DNA from: Flavobacteriales bacterium
Lineage (GTDB): Bacteria; Bacteroidota; Bacteroidia; Flavobacteriales; Flavobacteriaceae
Direction of reading: 5' to 3'
Length of the DNA stretch: 7,871 nt
Assembly: GCA_003229235.1 (NCBI GenBank)
Contig: QIIH01000149.1
Coordinates: forward strand, 1-7,871
Shown here piece after piece: positions 1 to 5,626 of this stretch. Position 1 is the stretch's first letter; each line of letters starts with the position of its first letter. Below the pieces are notes generated by a model. The model was not told where the DNA came from. It worked only from the letters and a program-made list of their open reading frames with translations, and made no database searches. A program made the translations under genes and the position numbers.

Positions 1-1
1 A

Positions 2-148
2 GTTTATGTGATGACAGTTCTTTTAGGCCATAGGGCTGTTTCTTTAAACGCCCTACTTGCCAACAGAAAAGAGCAAACATTTAGTGAGAATCCGGCGCTT
101 ACAGTTAATCGATTAATCACTAGCACCCTCGACTGCTTATGCCCTTAA
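2..148 (+). CDS. 3' end of an unrecognised upstream gene (partial)
   Basis: The frame starting at position 2 is open from the window edge to a TAA at 146-148, giving 48 residues that end in TSTLDCLCP. The other two forward frames are interrupted by stops here (for example TAG at 31-33 and TGA at 8-10), so this is the natural candidate for the tail of a gene beginning upstream of the window. Its stop lies 10 bases inside the following gene, whose ATG is at 139, and such an overlap suggests co-transcription and possibly translational coupling. I do not recognise the family from this short piece. It contains a hydrophobic-to-polar stretch (VMTVLLGHRAVSLNALLANR) but no diagnostic motif. It could also be a chance open frame, though its length and the tight overlap argue for a real gene. 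Confidence 0.5.
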   Translation, partial: VYVMTVLLGHRAVSLNALLANRKEQTFSENPALTVNRLITSTLDCLCP

Positions 149-999
149 TAGATTTAAAAATTGGCGGAGTGCCAGAGCACTTTAATCTACCATGGTATCT
201 AACACTTAAGGATAAAGCGTACCACCCGCATAACGTAAATTTGCGATGGCGCGATTATTTTGGAGGGACTGGCGCTATGTGCAAAGCCCTTAGAGATAGA
301 GAGATTGATATGGCGGTTATTTTAACCGAGGGTATTATTCGTGATATCGTATTTGATAGCCCTACTAAAATAGTTCAAGTGTTTGTTGCTTCTCCATTAC
401 AATGGGGCATTCATGTTGCTGCTAATTCTACATATACCAAAACAGAAGATCTAAAGGGAACTATGGCAGCTATAAGTCGTTATGGCTCCGGTTCGCATTT
501 GATGGCCTATGTAAATGCCCAGAACAATAACTGGGATTTAAGTAAGGATTTAAATTTTGAGGTTATTAAAGATTTGCAAGGTGCAATTGATGGGCTACCA
601 TATGGGAAAGGCGACTATTTTATGTGGGAAAAATTTACCACAAAGCCCTATGTAGATCAAGGAATTTTTAGAAGATTAGACGTATGCCCTACTCCATGGC
701 CTTGTTTTGTGATTGCGGTGCACGACGAAGTTTTAAAAAGTAATCCTCAGGCAGTTAAAGACGTACTAGCTGTAATAAATAAAACTACCTCCGGTTTTAA
801 GGCCATTCCATCAATCGATCGAATGATTGCGAATCGATATGGACAACAATTAGAAGATGTTCAGCAATGGCTTTCATTAACCGAATGGAGTCAAAATATA
901 CTTTCTGAAGACCATGTTGAACGGGTTCAGAAGCAGTTATTCGATTTAAATATTATTCCTAAAACACTCAAATACAAAGAGTTGGTTAGTATGTTATAA
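139..999 (+). CDS. Cytosolic substrate-binding-protein-like (type 2 PBP fold, Ca3427/NMT1-like)
   Basis: This 286-residue protein resembles type 2 periplasmic-binding-protein folds, specifically the Ca3427-like/NMT1-ThiY-like group that I recall from fungi and bacteria. Conserved-looking blocks are GGVPEHFNLPW (9-19), GGTGAMCKAL (42-51, a likely ligand-loop turn), DMAVILTEGI (57-66), SPLQWGIHV (85-93), SRYGSGSHLMAY (113-124) and PCFVIAV (188-194). The order of these blocks fits two alpha/beta lobes plus a helical C-terminus. There is no signal peptide or lipobox, so unlike transporter-associated binding proteins it should stay in the cytosol. ATG 139 is the only sensible start, because an in-frame TAG lies at 121-123, and there is no Shine-Dalgarno sequence. 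The gene overlaps the upstream partial gene by 10 bases. No ABC permease or ATPase is adjacent in the window. The ligand is unknown; a role in binding a small metabolite or pyrimidine precursor would be a guess. Fold is fairly sure, function is not. Confidence 0.85.
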   Translation: MPLIDLKIGGVPEHFNLPWYLTLKDKAYHPHNVNLRWRDYFGGTGAMCKALRDREIDMAVILTEGIIRDIVFDSPTKIVQVFVASPLQWGIHVAANSTYTKTEDLKGTMAAISRYGSGSHLMAYVNAQNNNWDLSKDLNFEVIKDLQGAIDGLPYGKGDYFMWEKFTTKPYVDQGIFRRLDVCPTPWPCFVIAVHDEVLKSNPQAVKDVLAVINKTTSGFKAIPSIDRMIANRYGQQLEDVQQWLSLTEWSQNILSEDHVERVQKQLFDLNIIPKTLKYKELVSML

Positions 1000-1074
1000 T
1001 TTTTGCTTCACTGCACGCAACCATTTTGCAGATTTAGCACCTTATTAGTAATTAATAATCAATTAACAACAAAG

Positions 1075-1182
1075 ATGAGTACTTTTCTTATAGTTTTAGG
1101 TGGTCTTCTTTTCGCCAATTTTTTACTACTTCAATTCAGCTGCAATGATTGCACCGAGGCAGAATTTCCGGAAGAAGAATAA
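1075..1182 (+). CDS. Candidate 35-aa single-span membrane peptide
   Basis: An ATG at 1075 opens a 35-codon frame ending in TAA at 1180-1182. The product has a hydrophobic N-terminal segment (residues 4-21: FLIVLGGLLFANFLLLQF), then SCNDC with two cysteines three residues apart (C23, C26), then a strongly acidic tail ending FPEEE. This is the organisation of a small bitopic membrane protein. The start follows an A-rich leader (AATTAACAACAAAG), the usual style for Bacteroidota genes that lack a Shine-Dalgarno sequence. The frame occupies most of the 194-base gap between the binding-protein gene and the converging ung gene. I know no family for it. SxC after the hydrophobic segment is not a clean lipobox, so a lipoprotein is less likely than a membrane-anchored peptide. 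It may be a chance frame; conservation would decide. Confidence 0.45.
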   Translation: MSTFLIVLGGLLFANFLLLQFSCNDCTEAEFPEEE

Positions 1183-1193
1183 ACCAAAGGTAA

Positions 1194-1859
1194 CTACCAT
1201 TTAATTTCTGATTTCCCCACTGACTTTAAATAAGCATTAGCTTTGCTAAAATGCTTATTCCCAAACCAATATCCTCGATTTGCACTTAAAGGTGAAGGAT
1301 GTCCCGAACTTAATACGAAATGGGTAGTGGCATCTACTTTCGCTCCCTTCTTTTTTGCAGTTTCTCCCCAGAGTAAAAACACCACTCCCTCTCTTTTTCT
1401 TGAAATTAAATCAATTACAGCATCAGTAAAGAGCTCCCAGCCCTGTTTTTGATGAGACCCCGCTTCTTGCGCTCGAACAGTTAACGTAGCATTTAATAGT
1501 AAAACACCTTGCGATGCCCAAGATTCAAGATTTCCGCTGGGCGCAATATCTTTAGTTACATCAGTATGCAACTCTTTAAAGATATTAACCAACGATGGCG
1601 GAACCACTACTCCACCGGGTACAGAAAAACACAGACCATGAGCCTGTCCTGGACCGTGATAAGGATCTTGCCCTAAAACCACAACTTTAACATCATCTAA
1701 AGCTGTTTTATTAAACGCTTCGAAGATATTTTGCATAGGCGGATAACAAGTATGTGTAGCGTATTCTGTTTTGACAAAGTTTGATAACGATTTAAAATAA
1801 TCTGCTTCAAACTGTGATGTTAGAGCTTGCTTCCAACTAGGCGCAATTTTCACCTCCAT
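1194..1859 (-). CDS. ung: Uracil-DNA glycosylase, family 1
   Basis: Ung removes uracil from DNA, produced by cytosine deamination or dUMP misincorporation, by cleaving the N-glycosidic bond and so starting base excision repair in the cytoplasm. The 221-residue length matches the family. The diagnostic motifs are present: GQDPYHGPGQAHGL (63-76) with the water-activating Asp65 and Tyr67, Phe78 that stacks on uracil, LLLN (120-123) with Asn123 that selects uracil, and HPSPLS (187-192) with catalytic His187. No key residue is missing. The start at 1859 gives the short N-terminus MEVKIAPSWK typical of Bacteroidota Ung. A GGAGGTGA string lies inside codons 1-4 but has no suitable ATG/GTG/TTG just downstream, so I treat it as chance. 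The gene diverges from mutS2 across 53 bp and converges with the short frame ending at 1182. Confidence 0.98.
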   Translation of the reverse strand: MEVKIAPSWKQALTSQFEADYFKSLSNFVKTEYATHTCYPPMQNIFEAFNKTALDDVKVVVLGQDPYHGPGQAHGLCFSVPGGVVVPPSLVNIFKELHTDVTKDIAPSGNLESWASQGVLLLNATLTVRAQEAGSHQKQGWELFTDAVIDLISRKREGVVFLLWGETAKKKGAKVDATTHFVLSSGHPSPLSANRGYWFGNKHFSKANAYLKSVGKSEIKW

Positions 1860-1912
1860 ATGTATTACTTTTGTAAACCTTTAAAACTTAAAAATACAAT
1901 TTAAATAAACGT
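1860..1912. promoter_or_regulatory. Divergent ung/mutS2 intergenic region with a -7 element for mutS2
   Basis: This 53-bp gap must hold the start signals for two divergent genes, although promoters may extend into either coding region. On the + strand TACTTTTG at 1866-1873 is an exact match to the Bacteroidota -7 consensus TAnnTTTG and lies 39 bases before the mutS2 ATG. No TTG sits at the expected 19-21 bases upstream; the nearest is at 1827-1829 inside ung, so the -33 half is weak. On the - strand I see no good match for ung. Neither gene has a Shine-Dalgarno sequence, and the mutS2 leader is A/T-rich (AATTTAAATAAACGT). Confidence 0.4.
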
Positions 1913-4075
1913 ATGAGTGCAATTCACAAAAAGACCTTAGAAGACCTTGAGTTTCCTGCTGTGCTTGCACAAATTGCCGATGGATGTATTACAGATCTCG
2001 GTAAAGAAGGCGTCTACAGCATTGTTCCCTTTAATAGTTTAAGTACTTGCGAGATTTCTCTGTTAAAAACAGCCGAGATGCAGGCCTCGTTTAATAGTGA
2101 CAACAGAATTCCTAATCATGGTTTTGATGCAATTACTAAAGAATTGCATTTGCTCAGTATAGAGAATAGTACCGTAGAAATCTCTGGATTTAGACGAATC
2201 AATTCAATCTGTAAAGCGGTTAAAGACATTCAAAAGTTTTTAAGTAAGTATCAAGAGTTTTATGAGCAACTTTCTAATATGGCAAATTATGTTCCTCATG
2301 ATTCCAAAATTAGCAAAGAAATTGAAGCTGTCGTAGATATTCACGGTCAAGTTAAAGATACTGCCTCGCCCCTTTTGCAAGAAATTAGAATCGATTTAAA
2401 ACGAGTGAAATCAAAAATTGGAGGTTCGTTTACACATGCTTTAAAACAAGCCTTAACATCAGATTATTTAGACGAGATAAAAGAGACTATCGTAGACGGA
2501 AAGCATGTTTTGGCGGTTAAGGCTATGCACAGACGCAAAGTTAAAGGAAGAGTCTTAGGCTCCTCTAAAACTGGAATCATTGTTTACATTCAGCCGCAGG
2601 CTACATTAGACTATGCAAATGAGCTAAACAATTTGATGTACGACGAGGACGAAGAGATTAAAGTTATCTTAAACGATCTCACCGAGCTAATGCGGCCTTA
2701 TGCCGAAACTTTAGAAGCTCAGCAAAGTTTTCTGGTCCAAATGGACATCTTATATGCCAAGGCAAAATATTCGAACCAAATAGACGCCGTTGTCCCAAGG
2801 CGAAATAAGACTAAGAAATTGCTATTAAAAGACGCCTATCATCCCTTGCTTTTAGTTGCCAATAAAGCCAGAAGAGAAAAGACGATACCGCAAGATATAA
2901 GTTTACAGCCCGACAGTCGAATTATTGTGATATCTGGACCCAATGCCGGAGGGAAAAGTATTACGCTTAAAACTGTAGGTTTATTACAGTTAATGTTTCA
3001 GTCGGGTATTCCCATCCCTGCTGAACCCGAAAGTGAGCTTTGTTTTTTTGATAAGATACTCACCGATATTGGAGATAATCAATCTATCGAAAACCATTTG
3101 AGCACTTACAGTTACCGCTTAAAAAAAATGAATCAGTTTTTAAAGAGATGTAACGAGAACTCATTGTTTTTAATAGACGAGTTTGGTACGGGCAGTGATC
3201 CTGAGTTAGGTGGGGCTTTGGCCGAGATATTTCTCGAAGTATTTTATGAGCGAGAGGCTTTTGGAATAATAACTACACACTATGCTAATTTAAAATTATT
3301 GGCGGGCGAATTACCTCACGCTGTTAACGCAAATATGCAATTTGACAATCACAGTTTAGAGCCGCTCTACACCTTATTTATGGGCGAGGCCGGAAGCTCT
3401 TACACCTTTGAGGTAGCTCAAAAAAACGGCATTCCTTATGGGTTAATAAATCGTGCAAAGAAAAAGATTAGCAGCGGAAAAATTCGCTTTGATAAAACGA
3501 TTGCCAGTATGCAAAAGGAACGTTCTAAACTTCGCATGACGACAGAGGCATTAAAGTCTGAAGAGCAAAAGGCACGAGAAGAAGGCCAGTTGTTAGAAGA
3601 AACCCAAGCCAAAGTACAAGACAAGCTAGAACGATATCAAGAGCTTTATGACAGCCAGCAGCGGCTTATTCAGCTAGGAAGAAAATTAGATACAATTGCG
3701 CTCAACTACGAGAACAATAATGGCAAAAAACAGCTTATAGACGATATCCTTAAAATTGTAGCTGTAGAAAACTCAAAGAGAACTCCTAAGAAAAAAGCGC
3801 CAAGAAAAGAGGAGAAAGCTAAGGTTCACGAGCAAAAGCAAGAAGTAGAAAAAGAAATTGCTGTTATAAGACGCAAAAAGAAAAAGGCTAAAAAACAGGC
3901 TTCACAAAAGGAGGCAGAAAAACCAAGGGTCCCTTTACAGATAGGCAATCGAGTACGTCTGTTAGACGGTAAAGCCATTGGTACAATCGATAAAATCGAA
4001 AAAGAAAAAGCCTTTGTTAATTACGGTATCTTTACCACTAAAGTACATGTTAGTAAATTAGAACTAGTACCATAA
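1913..4075 (+). CDS. mutS2: MutS2-family DNA-binding ATPase lacking the Smr domain
   Basis: MutS2 proteins are MutS-like homodimeric ATPases that act on branched or recombination intermediates and, in some bacteria, on collided ribosomes; they are not the mismatch-recognising MutS1. The 720-residue protein has the MutS core and lever region (about 1-320, including GRVLGSSKTGIIVYIQP near 212-228), Walker A GPNAGGKS (342-349, Lys348), Walker B LFLIDE (418-423, Asp422/Glu423), the adjacent FGTGSDPELGGALAE and the TTHYANLK motif. A long charged coiled coil follows (about 525-600), then a Lys/Arg-rich linker (about 621-672) and a C-terminal SH3/KOW-like segment (about 674-720). The C-terminal Smr nuclease domain of Bacillus-type MutS2 (about 780 residues) is absent, so 'endonuclease MutS2' is not supported here. 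The next gene begins on the last base of the stop codon. No mismatch-recognition Phe-x-Glu domain is present, as expected for MutS2. Confidence 0.95.
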   Translation: MSAIHKKTLEDLEFPAVLAQIADGCITDLGKEGVYSIVPFNSLSTCEISLLKTAEMQASFNSDNRIPNHGFDAITKELHLLSIENSTVEISGFRRINSICKAVKDIQKFLSKYQEFYEQLSNMANYVPHDSKISKEIEAVVDIHGQVKDTASPLLQEIRIDLKRVKSKIGGSFTHALKQALTSDYLDEIKETIVDGKHVLAVKAMHRRKVKGRVLGSSKTGIIVYIQPQATLDYANELNNLMYDEDEEIKVILNDLTELMRPYAETLEAQQSFLVQMDILYAKAKYSNQIDAVVPRRNKTKKLLLKDAYHPLLLVANKARREKTIPQDISLQPDSRIIVISGPNAGGKSITLKTVGLLQLMFQSGIPIPAEPESELCFFDKILTDIGDNQSIENHLSTYSYRLKKMNQFLKRCNENSLFLIDEFGTGSDPELGGALAEIFLEVFYEREAFGIITTHYANLKLLAGELPHAVNANMQFDNHSLEPLYTLFMGEAGSSYTFEVAQKNGIPYGLINRAKKKISSGKIRFDKTIASMQKERSKLRMTTEALKSEEQKAREEGQLLEETQAKVQDKLERYQELYDSQQRLIQLGRKLDTIALNYENNNGKKQLIDDILKIVAVENSKRTPKKKAPRKEEKAKVHEQKQEVEKEIAVIRRKKKKAKKQASQKEAEKPRVPLQIGNRVRLLDGKAIGTIDKIEKEKAFVNYGIFTTKVHVSKLELVP

Positions 4076-4479
4076 TGAAAATTGAATCTTATAAAATTGT
4101 CCTCTTTGATGGTGTTTGCAATTTGTGTAATAGCTCTGTGCAGTTTATTATTAAACGAGACTCTAAAGACCAATTTAGGTTTGCAGCGCTCCAAGAAGAA
4201 GCAGGGTTAGCTTTAATTAATAAATACAGCATTGATACGCTTAATGTAGATTCTATAATTTTAATTGAGGACGGTAAAGTTTTCGTAAAATCTACAGCCG
4301 TATTGCGTATTGCTAAAGCTCTTAAAGGCACTGTGTCATTGCTTTATTTCTTTATGATAGTACCCAATTTTATTCGTAATTGTGTGTATGAATTTATCGC
4401 CAAGAACCGTTATAAATGGTATGGTAAAAAGGATGCATGTATGATTCCTACTCCAGCGTTAAAAGCAAAGTTTTTATAA
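4075..4479 (+). CDS. DCC-family (DUF393) thiol-disulfide oxidoreductase-like protein
   Basis: This 134-residue protein belongs to the DCC family (DUF393, YuxK-like), named for the N-terminal DxxCxxC motif, seen here as DGVCNLC (12-18: Asp12, Cys15, Cys18). The CxxC at the end of the first strand is thioredoxin-like and suggests redox or thiol chemistry, although the physiological substrate of the family is not firmly established. Other family marks are VKSTAVLRIA (71-80) and the C-terminal pattern RYKWYGKKDACMIPTP (112-127), with a third conserved-looking Cys122. Residues 85-100 are hydrophobic and may be an amphipathic helix; there is no signal peptide, so it is probably cytosolic or membrane-associated. 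Its ATG shares one base with the mutS2 stop (TAATG), so translation is probably coupled and the two genes share a transcript. The length is normal for the family. Confidence 0.93.
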   Translation: MKIESYKIVLFDGVCNLCNSSVQFIIKRDSKDQFRFAALQEEAGLALINKYSIDTLNVDSIILIEDGKVFVKSTAVLRIAKALKGTVSLLYFFMIVPNFIRNCVYEFIAKNRYKWYGKKDACMIPTPALKAKFL

Positions 4480-4746
4480 AAAATAAAGAGGTTAAATTAA
4501 CGTAAGCTGAAAACTTGAAGAGTCATTATAGCTACACTATGGTCATGTTTAACAAACTCATTTTAAGGCTAAGGACTATCGTTGTTAATATCTAATTATT
4601 TCCATGAATACATGATAAAACAAACAATCATGATGGTTGGCTTTAAACTGCCTCTAACTTTTAGAACTGTAGTGTAAAAAAAAACCTTTAATGGTTGATA
4701 AAAATAAGAATATTATTAGCTTTGACTCACATTAAAAAACTTCACT
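4480..4746. other. Intergenic region before mscS
   Basis: This 267-bp AT-rich stretch separates the mutS2-DCC pair from mscS. I find no gene longer than 18 codons and no RNA gene. It holds a small perfect inverted repeat GTTAAATTAAC (4491-4501) just after the DCC stop, too short and without a T-run to be called a terminator. It also holds a 6-bp inverted repeat CATGAT/ATCATG (4611-4616 and 4627-4632, 10-base loop) and an A9 tract (4676-4684). The mscS promoter candidate lies at its right end. No clear rho-independent terminator for the upstream operon is visible. Confidence 0.6.
4695..4724 (+). promoter_or_regulatory. Bacteroidota-type promoter of mscS
   Basis: TTG at 4695-4697 and TAGCTTTG at 4717-4724 match the Bacteroidota -33 (TTG/TTTG) and -7 (TAnnTTTG) elements, with a 19-base spacer, the usual spacing. 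Transcription would begin around 4729-4733, giving a leader of only about 15 bases before the ATG at 4747. The leader is A-rich with no Shine-Dalgarno sequence. This is the best promoter match in the window. Confidence 0.65.
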
Positions 4747-5559
4747 ATGGATTTTGAAAACTTATTAGATAAAATTATCGATTACGGGTCCGATTACGGC
4801 ATTAAGGTTGTTGGAGCTATCGTAATATATTTTATTGGTTCTTGGCTTATTAAAAAGATAATACGATTGCTCAAAAAAGCAATGTCTTTGCAAAACTACG
4901 ACGAAAGCCTTCAAAGGTTTTTGTCAAACCTTACTGGATGGATATTAAGAATACTGCTCATACTAACAATTTTAGGCCAATTGGGCATACAAACCACTTC
5001 GTTTGCTGCAATCTTGGCAGCCGCAGGCTTGGCTGTTGGACTAGCCTTACAAGGCTCTTTAGGTAATTTTGCAGGAGGCGTAATGTTAATGGTTTTTAGA
5101 CCAATCAAAATTGGTGATCTTATCGAAGCTCAAGGCGAAATAGGTGTTGTAAAAGAAATTGAAATATTTACTACTAAGATTATAAGCCCATCAAATAAGT
5201 TAGTTATTATTCCTAATGGCTCACTTTCTAACGGTAATATTACCAATTATACAGCCGAAGGTCTTTTGCAAGTTAGACATACTATTGGAGTGTCATATGA
5301 CTCAGACATAAAGCAAACAAAAGAAGTACTCTTGCAAGTATTAAAAGCTCAAGAGAAAGTACTGCAAGACCCAGCACCAACGGTGAATGTAAGCGAATTG
5401 GCAGATAGTTCGGTGAATTTTGCTGTACGCCCTTGGTGTAAAACCGAAGATTATTGGGATGTTTATTTTAAAACATTAGAAAATGCCAAAATTGCACTAG
5501 ATGCTGCAGGTATTGAGATACCTTTTCCGCATCAAGTCGAAATTCGCAAACAAGGATAA
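4747..5559 (+). CDS. mscS: Small-conductance mechanosensitive channel, MscS family
   Basis: MscS is a homoheptameric inner-membrane channel that opens under membrane tension to release solutes during hypo-osmotic shock. At 270 residues this is the compact E. coli-like form (286 residues) without extra N-terminal domains. TM1 is about residues 19-41, TM2 about 58-80 and TM3 about 84-114. The pore helix AAAGLAVGLALQGSLGN (91-107) keeps the Gly/Ala packing pattern, and by alignment Leu95 and Leu99 correspond to the E. coli gate residues Leu105 and Leu109. The beta domain follows, with FRPIKIGDLIE (117-127) and IPNGSLSNGNITNY (155-168), then the C-terminal alpha/beta domain ending in the IPFPHQ motif (258-263). 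The gene has its own promoter and ends at a strong terminator, so it is probably transcribed alone. The short acidic N-terminus before TM1 is normal. Confidence 0.97.
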   Translation: MDFENLLDKIIDYGSDYGIKVVGAIVIYFIGSWLIKKIIRLLKKAMSLQNYDESLQRFLSNLTGWILRILLILTILGQLGIQTTSFAAILAAAGLAVGLALQGSLGNFAGGVMLMVFRPIKIGDLIEAQGEIGVVKEIEIFTTKIISPSNKLVIIPNGSLSNGNITNYTAEGLLQVRHTIGVSYDSDIKQTKEVLLQVLKAQEKVLQDPAPTVNVSELADSSVNFAVRPWCKTEDYWDVYFKTLENAKIALDAAGIEIPFPHQVEIRKQG

Positions 5560-5566
5560 TCCCTTT

Positions 5567-5608
5567 CATAGTTATACAAAACCCTCCATAGTTATACAAA
5601 ACCCTCCA
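5567..5608. repeat. Perfect 20-bp tandem duplication overlapping the terminator
   Basis: A 20-base unit beginning CATAGTTATAC and ending ACCCTC occurs at 5567-5586 and again without spacing at 5587-5606. Two more bases (CA, 5607-5608) continue the period; the base before the first copy breaks it. Each copy carries the AAAACCCTC sequence used as the 5' arm of the terminator, so the duplication creates a second, upstream copy of that arm. Confidence 0.95.
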
Positions 5609-5624
5609 ACCGGAGGGTTTTTTT
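5598..5624 (+). terminator. Rho-independent terminator of mscS, possibly shared with the converging gene
   Basis: A 10-bp perfect stem pairs AAAACCCTCC (5598-5607) with GGAGGGTTTT (5612-5621) around an AACC loop (5608-5611). A run of seven T (5618-5624) follows on the + strand. It begins 39 bases after the mscS stop and ends two bases before the last codon of the converging gene at 5627. Read on the - strand the same stem is followed by only four T before G, so it could also stop transcription of that gene, but less well. Confidence 0.93.
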
Positions 5625-5626
5625 AT

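Noticed and set aside
1185..1200. GGTAACTACC palindrome at the ung 3' end as a terminator
   Set aside because: A 4-bp arm with a 2-base centre cannot form a stable hairpin and no T-run follows.
1243..1452. Open frame of 69 codons on the + strand inside ung
   Set aside because: It is antisense to a clearly functional ung with all catalytic motifs; the translation has no recognisable features.
1845..1860. GGAGGTGA on the - strand as a Shine-Dalgarno sequence for a shorter ung start
   Set aside because: It lies within the first codons, no ATG/GTG/TTG follows at a usable distance, and the longer N-terminus matches Bacteroidota Ung.
4089..4331. Open frame of 80 codons on the - strand opposite the DCC gene
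   Set aside because: Shadow of a recognised gene with the DxxCxxC motif; no start context or family resemblance.
4540..4596. 18-codon frame MVMFNKLI... in the mscS upstream region
   Set aside because: Very short, with no leader or composition signal; expected by chance in AT-rich DNA.
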